This document shows positions 49,614 through 57,845 of a stretch of 64,000 bases of DNA, piece after piece. Within the stretch, counting starts at the first letter, position 1, and each line of letters opens with the position of its first letter. Source of the DNA: Nocardia brasiliensis (GTDB lineage Bacteria > Actinomycetota > Actinomycetes > Mycobacteriales > Mycobacteriaceae); contig NZ_CP046171.1 in the NCBI RefSeq assembly GCF_011801125.1, positions 1-64,000 on the forward strand, written 5' to 3'. The notes beneath the pieces were generated by a model. That model saw nothing but the letters and a program-made list of their open reading frames with translations, ran no database searches and had not been told where the DNA came from. The position numbers and the translations under genes are program-made.

Positions 49614-49773
49614 CGATGTGAAGCGTTGTCCTGTCATCTCGGCCTCGACTTCCCGCGGTATCTGCTGTTGCCGATTCATGCCCTTACGGGGGGCGCAGAG
49701 GCGGGGAGTGGCCTTGGGGAATGTTCGACTATCGCGTCGCCGGTCCGGCGGCGTCCTCGGTGGGTGATACCGA

Positions 49774-50130
49774 GTGACGGGATCGGCTGCGGCACCGGCA
49801 GAAGGCCATTACGGCCGGGACGTGCCGCTGGAACTGGGAATGGCCGCGCTGCGGCACTACGAAGCGCTGCGCGAGATGGGGATCGTCTTCGCTGACCCCT
49901 TCGGTGAGATCGAGATAGACCACGCGCGCGCTCGCGTGGAAATAGGGTCGCTGCTGGTGCGGGACGATGGTGTGCTCGAGGTTGTGCCGTGTCGGGGACT
50001 CACGGTCATGCAGCGCATTGAGCTGGCCTATCAGGCGCAACGGGCGCGCTATCTCGGCCCGCAGGAATGCGACGGATGGCAATACGTCGACGAAATAGGT
50101 TGGCTGGTGGCGGTTTTCGAGCCGCTATGA
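49774..50130 (+). CDS. Hypothetical prophage protein
   Basis: 118 residues from GTG 49774, no recognised family. A helical start (LELGMAALRHYEALREMGIV) is followed by a beta-rich middle and a C-terminal WQYVDEIGWLVAVFEPL. It ends overlapping the convergent repressor gene by 6 bp. In this position, next to an immunity repressor, it could modulate lysogeny or exclusion; no evidence beyond place. Confidence 0.55.
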   Translation: MTGSAAAPAEGHYGRDVPLELGMAALRHYEALREMGIVFADPFGEIEIDHARARVEIGSLLVRDDGVLEVVPCRGLTVMQRIELAYQAQRARYLGPQECDGWQYVDEIGWLVAVFEPL

Positions 50131-50514
50131 CGACTGGCGCGGCGTAGCGGCGCGCTGTTTGAGTTCGCGGACCCGCGCGGCCGAGGACCGGCCGGTGCGG
50201 GTGCCGCGGCTGGTGACGAGGGGGCCGACCGGTTCGGCGTCCGCAGGCTCATCGATGGCTTTGGCAGCGGCCTCGACACCCCGCTGTATCAGCGCAGCGA
50301 ACGAAAGCCCCAGTGCGGCGGCCACTGCTTCGATGTCGTTGAGATTCAAGGGGCTTTCGCCACGGATGCGGCTGCCTAGATAGGTCGGCTTGAGTCCGGA
50401 GGCTGCGGCGAGGTCCTTGAGCGTCAACCCATTCTGGCGTCCCATTTCGGCGCGGATCTCGCCCGCCAGCGCCCGCGAGTGGGGGCCAGCGGGGCCTATG
50501 GCGGCTCTACCCAT
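50125..50514 (-). CDS. Candidate prophage repressor (XRE-type HTH)
   Basis: 129 residues. The N-terminal half is an XRE-like HTH (EIRAEMGRQNGLTLKDLAAASGLKPTYLGSRIRG, read in parts), followed by an Ala-rich helix and a basic C-terminus (GTRTGRSSAARVRELKQRA). It is divergent from a Cro-like gene, the classic immunity arrangement. The -10-like element TAGATT ends 6 bp before ATG 50514, so its mRNA may lack a leader. No peptidase domain is present, so induction would not be by self-cleavage. Confidence 0.75.
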   Translation of the reverse strand: MGRAAIGPAGPHSRALAGEIRAEMGRQNGLTLKDLAAASGLKPTYLGSRIRGESPLNLNDIEAVAAALGLSFAALIQRGVEAAAKAIDEPADAEPVGPLVTSRGTRTGRSSAARVRELKQRAATPRQSS

Positions 50515-50520
50515 GCTTGC

Positions 50521-50601
50521 AATCTACCAAATAGGCCCCATGGTCGCTAATAGAACCTCTAGGTCTTATTTACGTTGCACAAATCGTAAATACGGTTTAA
50601 T
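50521..50601. promoter_or_regulatory. Divergent repressor/cro promoter-operator region
   Basis: ATTTACG (50568-50574) and CGTAAAT (50585-50591) form a perfect inverted repeat with a 10-bp spacer. TTGCAC (50575-50580) sits inside it and TTTAAT (50596-50601) follows, 9 bp before GTG 50611. For the repressor, AATCTA (50521-50526; TAGATT on the minus strand) is 6 bp before its ATG. The interval is A/T-rich compared with all of the prophage. Confidence 0.65.
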
Positions 50602-50610
50602 GTCCCAAGT

Positions 50611-50856
50611 GTGACCCGCTGCAACAGGCCCTCGCTGCTCCTCATCGGTGAGATCCGGGCCGAGATGGCCCGCCAGCGCAAGACCACCACCGCCCTGGCA
50701 GAGGTGATAGGCCGCTCGCAATCGACTGCCAGCAACCGACTTTCGGGTATCCAGCCGTTCACTGTCGACGAGCTGATCCAGGTCTGCGAATGGCTCGGAG
50801 TATCGGTGCTCGACCTCGACGCCGAAGCCGAACGCCACAGCAGGAGGGTGTCGTGA
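50611..50856 (+). CDS. Cro-like XRE-family regulator
   Basis: 81 residues from GTG 50611, which is probably the first transcribed codon. A compact XRE HTH: LIGEIRAEMARQRKTTTALAEVIGRSQSTASNRLSG with the recognition helix QSTASNRL, then TVDELIQVCEWLGVSVLDL. The EIRAEM start is shared with the divergent repressor, suggesting a common origin. Its stop overlaps the next gene (GTGA). Confidence 0.75.
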   Translation: MTRCNRPSLLLIGEIRAEMARQRKTTTALAEVIGRSQSTASNRLSGIQPFTVDELIQVCEWLGVSVLDLDAEAERHSRRVS

Positions 50857-51146
50857 ACACGCCACCGGAGACCGAGACATTCGGCCTCGACTACGTCGTC
50901 GAACGCACCGGCGTTCCTTCTGAGCGCTGGATTCGCATCCGGCTCAACGACAAACGTCTGCGCGGCCGTCGTGCGGGCCGTCAATGGCGCATGACCGAGG
51001 GCGATATCGCCTACCTCGTCCAGTTCATGGCCAACGAGACCCAGCCGCCGCCACAGCCCATGCCGTCACAGCCTGTGGCCGCGCCGACCAATTCGACCGG
51101 ATTGACCGCCGGATCTCGCAGACGGCGCGAGCGCCGTACCCACTGA
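50853..51146 (+). CDS. MerR/HTH_17-like DNA-binding protein
   Basis: 97 residues; the GTG start overlaps the cro-like stop. A helix-turn-helix core (DYVVERTGVPSERWIRIRL...RRAGRQWRMTEGDIAYLVQFM) resembles excisionase-type HTH proteins, with a Pro-rich then Arg-rich tail. As no other excisionase candidate is seen in the left part of the prophage, it could be Xis, or an early regulator. Confidence 0.6.
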   Translation: MNTPPETETFGLDYVVERTGVPSERWIRIRLNDKRLRGRRAGRQWRMTEGDIAYLVQFMANETQPPPQPMPSQPVAAPTNSTGLTAGSRRRRERRTH

Positions 51147-51275
51147 ACCCCTCGGCGCGGTGCACCAGACGCCGACACCGCGCCGGGAATGCGGAACCCG
51201 AAGGCACGACCGGCAGATGAACCCCTCACATCTGGCCTCGGGTTTCGCGTCCGCTCTGAATTGGAGGACCACACG

Positions 51276-51581
51276 ATGACCGGGAATACATCACTCGAAC
51301 GCATCCCGTGCAGCTACGCCGACGGCTCGCCAGTGCCCGAGATCGAGGCCGACATGATCATGCGAGCGTTCGGGTTCTCGAGTGCAAGGGAAGCCGAGCG
51401 CATCATCAGCAGTGGCACCCGCCGTCGCCGCGAGCGTCAAGAACAGGCCGCAACCCCGCGCTTCGAGCCCGATTTGCAATGGGACCAGGCACACGTGATC
51501 CTCTCCGAACTCGGAAAGCTCACCGGCCACCCAACGGCTGACGCCCGTCGGATCACCCGCTACCTGGCAACGCGCAGGTGA
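51276..51581 (+). CDS. Small prophage protein
   Basis: 101 residues; ATG 51276 is preceded by TTGGAGGACC. The sequence starts with MTGNTSLERIPCSY and has an HTH-like segment (EIEADMIMRAFGFSSAREAERII), followed by basic RRRRERQ and a helical end. Possible DNA-binding early protein. It overlaps the next short frame by 4 bp. Confidence 0.55.
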   Translation: MTGNTSLERIPCSYADGSPVPEIEADMIMRAFGFSSAREAERIISSGTRRRRERQEQAATPRFEPDLQWDQAHVILSELGKLTGHPTADARRITRYLATRR

Positions 51582-51661
51582 ACACCCCGCCGCATATCAG
51601 CACGTTCGTGCTCTCGTCGGTCGCCGGACCGCGCTACGTCATCGAGGCGGTAACCCCGTGA
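51578..51661 (+). CDS. 27-residue overlapping small ORF
   Basis: The GTG start overlaps the previous stop and its TGA overlaps the next GTG, so the frame exactly bridges two genes. The peptide begins MNTPPHISTFVLSSVAG. It may be a real micro-protein or only a coupling device that brings ribosomes to the nuclease gene. Confidence 0.4.
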   Translation: MNTPPHISTFVLSSVAGPRYVIEAVTP

Positions 51662-52476
51662 CGACCTTCAAACCCTCGGTCCGTCGCAAGACCGCCGGAC
51701 GCAATCACTATTACGTCGACGGCAACGGCACCCGAATGCCCGGTGTGACAACGATTCTCGGCAACGGCTTGCCGAAGAAGGCGCTCATCAACTGGGCAGC
51801 GAACGCTACCGCCGACGCTGCGGTAAACGGGTGGGACGAGCTGGCCGAGCTCCCGGTCGCGACCCGGCTCGACCGCCTAAAGAGGGCTCGATACAACGAC
51901 CGTGACGCCGCGGCTAAGCGCGGCACTGACGTACATGGGCTCGCCGAGCAGCTCGTCAAGGGCGAGCGAGTGACCGTGCCCGAGGAACTGCGCGGCCACG
52001 TGGAGGCGTACGTGCGGTTCCTCGATGACTGGGACGTCGAGCTGGTCCTCGTCGAGTTCGTCGTCGCGAGCTATCGGTACGGCTACGCCGGTACCTGTGA
52101 CCTCATCGCCGATCTGACGATGCCCGACGGCCGGGTCGTGCGCTGGCTGCTCGATATCAAGACGACCCGGTCGGGCGTGTACGGCGAGACCGCGCTACAG
52201 CTCGCCGCCTACCGGTACGCCGACGTTTATCTCACCGCCGACGGCACCGAAGAACCGTTGCCAGTGGTCGAGCGAACGGGCGTTGTGCACGTCCGGGCCG
52301 ACGGTTACTCCCTCGTCCCGGTCACCGCAGGCGAGCAGCAGCTCACCGTTTTTCGATACGTGCAGCAGGTCGCCCGGTTCGACGAAGAATCGCGCGGCTT
52401 GATCGGCGACGAGCTCACTCCGCCACACCCCGATGGCGAAATCGCCCGCGTCATCTACGAGCGGAGCGGCCAGTGA
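51658..52476 (+). CDS. RecB/Cas4-like PD-(D/E)XK nuclease
   Basis: 272 residues. The nuclease core reads YAGTCDLIADL (Asp), WLLDIKTTRSGVYGETALQLAAYRYA (the DxK motif plus the QxxxY motif of the RecB/Cas4 group). No cysteine cluster for a 4Fe-4S site is obvious. Phages pair such 5'-3' exonucleases with an annealing protein; here the RecT-like gene follows by 79 bp. The GTG start overlaps the small ORF upstream. Confidence 0.8.
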   Translation: MTTFKPSVRRKTAGRNHYYVDGNGTRMPGVTTILGNGLPKKALINWAANATADAAVNGWDELAELPVATRLDRLKRARYNDRDAAAKRGTDVHGLAEQLVKGERVTVPEELRGHVEAYVRFLDDWDVELVLVEFVVASYRYGYAGTCDLIADLTMPDGRVVRWLLDIKTTRSGVYGETALQLAAYRYADVYLTADGTEEPLPVVERTGVVHVRADGYSLVPVTAGEQQLTVFRYVQQVARFDEESRGLIGDELTPPHPDGEIARVIYERSGQ

Positions 52477-52555
52477 CCGCTGTGCGTTTCGGGCGACGGG
52501 CTCGCTTCGACCGCGATTCCGAGGTCCGCAGCATCTCAACGAAAGGCCACTACCT

Positions 52556-53536
52556 GTGAACGCGATTCAGCCGTACCAATTCGGCGAGGCAACCGCCGTA
52601 CAGCTCACCGAGACCACGACACAGACCCGCGGCGATCGATCGCGGGAATGGCTCGCGCTGTTCTTCGAGACGGCCAAGGCCGCCGAGATTCTCGCCTCCA
52701 CAGATTTCGTGCCAACGAGCATGAAGGGCAAGCCCGCGCAGGTCGCCGCAGCGATGATGAAGGGGTACGAGTTGGATATCGACCCGCTCGACGCGCTCGG
52801 CAACATCTTCAGTGCTCACGGCCGGGTCGGCTTCTACGCCGAGTTCATGCGCCGCCGCATCTTCCAAGCCGGGCACGAAATTCGGTTCGTCGAGACCAAC
52901 GACACTCGGGCCCTGGTCGAGGGGCGTCGCCGCGGTGAGGAGGAGTGGACGCGGGTCGTGTTCACCGCGCAGCAAGCCAAGAACGCCAAAATCGATCTTG
53001 GCGGGTACCCCGAGGACAAGCTCGTCGCCCGTGCGACATCCCGCTTGTGCAAGCGGATGTTCCCCGAGGTGCTCTCAGGCGCGGCTATCGCCGAAGACCT
53101 GATGGATGAGCCCGCGCAGGTGACATCGGTGCGCGTGGTATCCGACGTCGCCGAGGACCTGCCCAAGCCCGGCACCATGCAGCGTAAGCGCCGTACCCGC
53201 CGGACCACCGCCGAAGGTCCCGCGGCGCCCGCGGCTGAGACCGTGACCGCCGACGCCCCGCCGCTGCCCGGAGATGAGCCCGCTACGGAACCGAGGAGCA
53301 CGACGGCGCAGCAGCAGAAGCTCGCGATCCTGCTCGACCAGACCGGGGTGACGGACCGCGACGGCAAGCTCGCATACCTCGGCGAGCAGTTCGGGCGCCC
53401 GTTCGCAAGCTCGAAAGAACTCACTCGGCGGGAGGCGTCCGAACTTATCGACTACCTCGAGTCGCCGATAGAGCCGGACAGCGTAGCCGAGGCCACCGAC
53501 GACTGCGCTTTGCCGCCCGTGGCCGGCGAGCAGTGA
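52556..53536 (+). CDS. RecT-like single-strand annealing protein
   Basis: 326 residues from GTG 52556. The N-terminal 190 residues resemble RecT-type phage recombinases: AAAMMKGYELDIDPLDALGNIFSAHGRVGFYAEFM, then ARATSRLCKRMFPEVLSGAAIAEDL. A Pro/Ala-rich linker leads to a C-terminal helical domain (about 275-320, QQQKLAILLDQTGVTDRDGKLAYLGEQ) often seen attached to such proteins. Works with the upstream nuclease in recombination and genome circularisation. Confidence 0.78.
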   Translation: MNAIQPYQFGEATAVQLTETTTQTRGDRSREWLALFFETAKAAEILASTDFVPTSMKGKPAQVAAAMMKGYELDIDPLDALGNIFSAHGRVGFYAEFMRRRIFQAGHEIRFVETNDTRALVEGRRRGEEEWTRVVFTAQQAKNAKIDLGGYPEDKLVARATSRLCKRMFPEVLSGAAIAEDLMDEPAQVTSVRVVSDVAEDLPKPGTMQRKRRTRRTTAEGPAAPAAETVTADAPPLPGDEPATEPRSTTAQQQKLAILLDQTGVTDRDGKLAYLGEQFGRPFASSKELTRREASELIDYLESPIEPDSVAEATDDCALPPVAGEQ

Positions 53537-53609
53537 AACAGCTGCGGCCCAGCGGGCGACCGCCGGGCCGCCACACAACCGCAACCGCGACCGTTGAAGG
53601 GAGGCCGAG

Positions 53610-54495
53610 ATGCGAATCCGGTCCATTCGTCCCGAGTTCTGGCGCTCAGATGACATCGACGCGCTCACCTGGGACGAGCGGCTGGTGTTCATCGGCCTGT
53701 GGTCGTACGTCGACGACAACGGCGTCGGCGTCGACAAGCTCTCGGCCATCTGCGGAGATCTGTTCGCCGCAGACCTCGAAACGGACCCTCGCGAGACGTT
53801 CGCGAGGGTTGAAACGGCACTCTCGACGCTGTTCGCAACAGGCCTGATTCAGCGGTACATCGTCGACGGCCGGGCCTACCTGTTCATCACCACCTGGGAG
53901 ACGCACCAACGGGTCGACCGGCCCGGCAAAGCCCGCTATCCGCTGCCGACCTGCGATAACGCCGTAATTCGTGAGCCCGTCGCGACACCCTCGCGAGAGT
54001 TCCGCGACGCCCCGTCGACTGGAGAAGGGGAGAAGGGGAGAAGGGGATACACGTCCCCCCGTTCTCGACGTAACTCACGACCGCGCGAGCGCGCGCGAGC
54101 CGGGGGGAGTGGTCGCGCTGCGACCGTCGCACAGCGCACAGGTCGCCGCCCGGCTCAACGCGACCGCACGCAGCGCACCGGCGCACGCGATCGCGGTCGC
54201 ATTCAGCGAGGCGCTGTCGGTGCCGCTCGAGGGCGGCGTGCTCGCCAAGGTCGGCGTCGAAATCGACTCGTGCCTCGCTGCCGGTATCCCGCCGCCCGCC
54301 ATCGCCGAGGGCCTCAAGGCGTGGACCGAGTCGGACTCGTGGAGTCCCACGCAGATACCGAATTTCGTCCACAAGGCCGCCAACGCCCGCGGCAAACGCG
54401 GCCGATCCAAACCCACCGAGCGCGCCGTCGACGCGATGGCCGCAGCCGAGGAACTGCTACGGGAGGTGAGAACCCTTGGAGATCGCAGCGAGTGA
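53610..54495 (+). pseudogene. Phage replication-type protein, frame split at a 3 x 8-bp repeat
   Basis: ATG 53610 opens MRIRSIRPEFWRSDDID..., a start typical of phage replication/helix-turn-helix proteins, and runs in frame to a GGAGAAGG repeat at 54021-54044. After the repeat the coding signal continues in a different frame (GDTRPPVLDV... to TLGDRSE, stop 54493-54495). The original frame then gives only Arg-rich shadow sequence. One extra repeat unit would fuse both parts into a 297-residue protein. It is either phase-off, broken, or a repeat miscount in the assembly. GTG 53971 could start the second part alone. Confidence 0.7.
54021..54044. repeat. Short tandem repeat, three GGAGAAGG units
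   Basis: Three perfect 8-bp copies in the coding region of the split replication gene. Because 8 is not a multiple of 3, each gain or loss changes the frame. Confidence 0.9.
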
Positions 54496-54997
54496 CCGCA
54501 GCATTCGCGCCGCCGCCGCGGCGTGGTCGCGGGCACGCATCTACGACGACAAGCTCGGCGACCCCGACAAGGCCCGGCTCGCAGCGTGGGCCGAGAGCAT
54601 CGAACGGTGGAAGCTCGACGCGCCCGACCTGCTCGAGGGCGTCATTCGCTACTACGAGGCCGAGACCGAGGGACGCACGATCGGTGTCGGCGACCTGCTG
54701 CATCACGGCCGTGAGGCCCGTCGTCAGCGCGCAGAGCGCGAGACCGCCGCCGAGGTGCACGCCGCCGTCACCGCGGCGCTACCCGCATCCAGCTCGGGTC
54801 TGCCACTCCGGGCTGCTGGCGATCCGGTATGGGCTGCATACGACGTCAACGACGCCATACAGCGCCTGTGTCCGCGCTGCCGCGCCGACCCGAACTGTGC
54901 GTGCGTCACCGAGCGTGGTGCCCCGCAGAAAATGCCATGCCTCGCACGCCTGAACAACGGTGCAGCACCCGCCAGGTTCGGCACCGCCCCGCACTAG
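54476..54997 (+). CDS. Prophage protein with C-terminal zinc motif
   Basis: 173 residues. TTG 54476 is supported by GGGAGGTGAG about 7 bp upstream; it overlaps the end of the split gene. A helical N-terminal part (SIRAAAAAWSRARIYDDKLGDPDK) leads to a Cys cluster CPRCRADPNCAC...MPC (about 130-152) that fits zinc binding. Similar layouts occur in phages of Nocardia relatives; function not known to me. It may assist replication given its neighbour. Confidence 0.6.
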   Translation: MEIAASDRSIRAAAAAWSRARIYDDKLGDPDKARLAAWAESIERWKLDAPDLLEGVIRYYEAETEGRTIGVGDLLHHGREARRQRAERETAAEVHAAVTAALPASSSGLPLRAAGDPVWAAYDVNDAIQRLCPRCRADPNCACVTERGAPQKMPCLARLNNGAAPARFGTAPH

Positions 54998-55023
54998 ATC
55001 ACTCGCAGAGAGACAGAGGAACG

Positions 55024-55233
55024 ATGATCCGGACATTCGAGTTTCACCGCGACCAGGACGTGACCGGCTACAACGGCACTGGCGTTGTCGCCGACGGCGT
55101 CACGTTCGCCGACGGCGTGACGGTCGTGCACTGGCGCGGCCAGCGTCGGTCTACGGTCGTATGGCCATCGGTCGAGGACGCCATCGCCGTGCACGGCCAC
55201 GACGGCGCGACCCGTCTCGTCTGGGGCGCATGA
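55024..55233 (+). CDS. Small beta-rich prophage protein
   Basis: 69 residues from ATG 55024 (AGAGGAACG in front). It contains a GVVADGVTFADGVTVVHWRG core, a small beta-barrel-like pattern, and a WPSVEDAIAVHGHDG helix. A type of small protein common in actinophages. Overlaps the next start (ATGA). Confidence 0.65.
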   Translation: MIRTFEFHRDQDVTGYNGTGVVADGVTFADGVTVVHWRGQRRSTVVWPSVEDAIAVHGHDGATRLVWGA

Positions 55234-55829
55234 TGGATGTGACGCCCTGCCGACTCGGCCCGACCCGCGCTGGTGTGCTCTTCGGCCGGTCCCGTGTCCG
55301 CGCCGACTGCGCCTGCGGAATAACGATCAGCGCATGGGGCGCCGCGCAGTTGCGCGAGCTGTACGCCCGGCACCTCACGATCCCTAGGCCGCCCGCCGAG
55401 GTGCTCGCCAAGGACTCCCCGACTGTCGCCGACGTGCGCCTGTGGCCCGATTTCTTCATCAGCGGTCCCGGCCGCGCCGTTGCCTCATGCACGCATTGCC
55501 CGCACGACTACTACCTGACCGACTCGTGCCCAGGATGCGACGCCGACGCCGAGGCCGACCGCGCACCGGCCGACTTCGTGACCGTGCCGTTCGAGACAGT
55601 GCTTGCCGTCTTTCTCGACGGATTCGGCACCGGCGCCGCGTCCGCGCTCGGCAAAATCAAGCCCGACGCAGCGGGCGCGCTCATCGACCAGGCCGCCGGG
55701 GCGCTCGTCGACCGGGTGAAGGTTGACCCGCTGGCCGTGGAGCAGCTGCGCGAGCACGTCCGCAAGCGGCTGCACGGAGAGGTCGACAACCGCACGACCG
55801 AGGTTCGCGTGTGGGGTGATGCGACATGA
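55230..55829 (+). CDS. Zinc-binding prophage protein
   Basis: 199 residues; ATG 55230 overlaps the upstream stop (a second ATG follows directly). Cysteines in ADCACG, CTHC and CPGCDAD suggest a zinc ribbon in the middle. The C-terminal half (about 120-190) is helical. No family recognised. Confidence 0.6.
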   Translation: MMDVTPCRLGPTRAGVLFGRSRVRADCACGITISAWGAAQLRELYARHLTIPRPPAEVLAKDSPTVADVRLWPDFFISGPGRAVASCTHCPHDYYLTDSCPGCDADAEADRAPADFVTVPFETVLAVFLDGFGTGAASALGKIKPDAAGALIDQAAGALVDRVKVDPLAVEQLREHVRKRLHGEVDNRTTEVRVWGDAT

Positions 55830-55884
55830 TCCCCTCGCGCGCCAGCGCTCAGGCCGCTGGCGGCCGACCTGAGGAGGTTTAGCA

Positions 55885-56082
55885 ATGGCATGGTTCGAGA
55901 CCTACGAGCGTGACGTACTCGGCGCCCCCGGCGTTCCATGGCCGACTAAGCCGCGCACCGCCCCAAGCCCCGAGCCGCCCGCGCCACTCGAGGCGACCGC
56001 TGCCCCTGAGATGCGCGGGGAAGGCCTGCCCGGGCTGCTGCTCGCTGCTGTCCGATCTGTTGTCGGGGTGGTGTGCCGGTGA
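55885..56082 (+). CDS. Small prophage protein
   Basis: 65 residues from ATG 55885 with GAGGAGGTTTAGCA upstream, an excellent ribosome binding site. MAWFETYERDVLGAPGVPWP, then a Pro-rich middle and a hydrophobic C-terminus (LLLAAVRSVVGVV). Its stop overlaps the next start (GTGA). Confidence 0.55.
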   Translation: MAWFETYERDVLGAPGVPWPTKPRTAPSPEPPAPLEATAAPEMRGEGLPGLLLAAVRSVVGVVCR

Positions 56083-57008
56083 CCGGCACCCCGTGCGCTG
56101 AGTGCGAGCGCCCAGTCGGCGACGGACTCCCGCTGTGTCAGACGTGCGCCGATGGCGTCGTGACTGAGCTGCGTGAGGTGCCGAGCCTGCTCGCCGAGCT
56201 GGCGATTACCCGCGCTGGTCTCGGACGGCTCGGCCCACAAGTGGCGGCGGGGCGCTCGGCTGAGACACCGCTACCTATCCGAGCGACCAACCGCGGTGTG
56301 ACCATGCAGGGTGACCGCGCAGTGTCACGGCTCGAGGTCGCCATACTCGGCTGGACTCGTGTCCTCGCCGAGGATTTGCGCGTCACCCCGTACGTTGGCG
56401 GTCCAGCGCTGATCGAGCTCGCGCGCCAGCGCCGCGGAGATCACTCCGGGCGTGATCCTGGCGCCTTGCCGACGACTTCACCGAGCCAACTCGAGCAGGC
56501 CGCGATGTGGCTTTCCGGGCACCGCCACGAAATCCGTGCGCACGAGGCAGCGCACGAATTGCTCGTCGAGGTGTCTGGTGCGCTCGCGTCGATTCGCTAC
56601 CTCGTCGACCGGCCCGTCGAGCGCCGGTACCTGGGGCCGTGTCCGGCACTGCTCGGCGATGGGAGTGAGTGCCGGTGGGAGCTACGCGCCCAGCTCGGCG
56701 CGAGCTGGGTCCGGTGCGACCGATGCCGCGCACAACACGATATCGCTGAAATCCTCGACACGGTCCGCGCGGCGGCCGAGGACCTGCTCTACAGCCTCGC
56801 TGATCTGGTCCGCGTGACCGAGAGCATCGGGGCGGCGGTGCCGAAAACGACACTGTACCGATGGGTGCGCGACCGTCGCCTACGGTCGCGTGCATGGCAG
56901 AGCGGTGACCGGATCACCGATCACCCGATCGACGCGAGCTCAGTGCAGGTCTACCGGCTCGGTGATGTACTGGCACTGGCGCGGCGCGGCGGTAAGACGG
57001 CAGCATGA
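56079..57008 (+). CDS. Prophage protein with zinc finger and HTH
   Basis: 309 residues; the GTG start overlaps the upstream stop. N-terminal zinc finger CAECERPVGDGLPLCQTC, a second Cys group CPALLGDGSEC...CDRC (about 190-216), and a C-terminal HTH-like region (AVPKTTLYRWVRDRRLRSRAW) of the type used by MerR or phage DNA-binding proteins. Possibly a late or replication regulator; unproven. Confidence 0.65.
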   Translation: MTGTPCAECERPVGDGLPLCQTCADGVVTELREVPSLLAELAITRAGLGRLGPQVAAGRSAETPLPIRATNRGVTMQGDRAVSRLEVAILGWTRVLAEDLRVTPYVGGPALIELARQRRGDHSGRDPGALPTTSPSQLEQAAMWLSGHRHEIRAHEAAHELLVEVSGALASIRYLVDRPVERRYLGPCPALLGDGSECRWELRAQLGASWVRCDRCRAQHDIAEILDTVRAAAEDLLYSLADLVRVTESIGAAVPKTTLYRWVRDRRLRSRAWQSGDRITDHPIDASSVQVYRLGDVLALARRGGKTAA

Positions 57009-57042
57009 CCAAACAGTCGATTACCAGCGCGAAAGGGTACCG

Positions 57043-57315
57043 ATGACTGATTATCTGGATTTCAACCGGCCAGCTCGAACCTACGCCGTCCGTGCCGATG
57101 GCCGCGCCGAGCTGCGTGTCATCGCAACAGTCGGCGACCAGGCGCACGCGGTCACGCCCTGGCACACCGCCGCCGATCCGATGATTCTCTCGGCCGCCGA
57201 AATCGGCCGAGACTGCGACATGCCTGCGGGTGAGGTGATCGGCCGCGACCTGACCGCGCTCGGCGACGCCGAGGCGCTGCGGAATTTCCAGCTCGTCGAC
57301 GATCCGCGGCTTTAG
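57043..57315 (+). CDS. Small prophage protein
   Basis: 90 residues from ATG 57043 after GAAAGGGTACC. Beta-rich (YAVRADGRAELRVIATVGDQAHAV), ending in a helix (LRNFQLVDDPRL). It overlaps the convergent gene by 4 bp. Unknown role. Confidence 0.55.
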   Translation: MTDYLDFNRPARTYAVRADGRAELRVIATVGDQAHAVTPWHTAADPMILSAAEIGRDCDMPAGEVIGRDLTALGDAEALRNFQLVDDPRL

Positions 57316-57713
57316 GAGCGGTTGTAGCGTCGTCGTCCGGCGTAGGCGGCGGCGACCTTCGCGCGCCGCCACCGCTTCACCCCGCCGGTAGTGTCGTCGG
57401 GCGCGCCGAGATCGATTCGACCGCGTGAGAGGTCCGAACGCACGGTCGACGGCGACACCCTGGCGTACTCGGCGATCTGCGCCACCGTCAGCAGGTCCTC
57501 GGAGTCCTCATCCGCAGGCTGCTCGCGTACGAAGTGGCCACGCACCGCCTCATCGACCGCGGCGGCGTCGTACTCGTTCCATCGCCCGCGCTTGCCGACT
57601 GCCGGTGGCCATTTGGCGTGTGTCATCCACCCTTTCTGAATCGTGTTCAGCGCGCGGCCGTAGCGTTCGGCGATTTCGGGGGCTATCAACCGTTGTGGAT
57701 CCCTGGCTATCAT
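57312..57713 (-). CDS. HTH protein on the opposite strand
   Basis: 133 residues with two HTH-like segments: PEIAERYGRALNTIQKGW near the N-terminus and LTVAQIAEYARVSPSTVRSDLSRG in the middle, followed by a basic tail RRYNRS. One of the few leftward genes in the prophage, so likely regulatory. A start at the ATG 57713 gives MIARDPQRLIAPEIAERYG. Confidence 0.65.
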   Translation of the reverse strand: MIARDPQRLIAPEIAERYGRALNTIQKGWMTHAKWPPAVGKRGRWNEYDAAAVDEAVRGHFVREQPADEDSEDLLTVAQIAEYARVSPSTVRSDLSRGRIDLGAPDDTTGGVKRWRRAKVAAAYAGRRRYNRS

Positions 57714-57810
57714 GGATTCCGGCCCCTCTCGAGGTTTGGTCGATTGCTGGACGGCGGGGTTCCGACTTGGAGGCTCTGCCTCGCTCCGCCGCCCGCCAGC
57801 TTCAAACGGG

Positions 57811-57839
57811 GCGAGCCCCGGTCAGTGACCGGGGCTCGC
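57811..57839. terminator. Strong hairpin terminator
   Basis: GCGAGCCCCGGTCA (57811-57824) pairs with TGACCGGGGCTCGC (57826-57839), followed on the plus strand by TTTCTG. It lies between two leftward genes, so read leftward it would end the transcript of the gene at 57846. Confidence 0.7.
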
Positions 57840-57845
57840 TTTCTG

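Noticed and set aside
50611..51146. Cro-like gene plus following small gene as a toxin-antitoxin pair
   Set aside because: Second protein has an HTH/excisionase-like core and no toxin motif; divergent repressor makes a phage switch the better reading.
53610..54953. 447-residue single protein from ATG 53610
   Set aside because: After residue 145 the frame becomes Arg/Pro/Thr shadow sequence while a credible protein continues in another frame; the long reading is an artefact of high GC.
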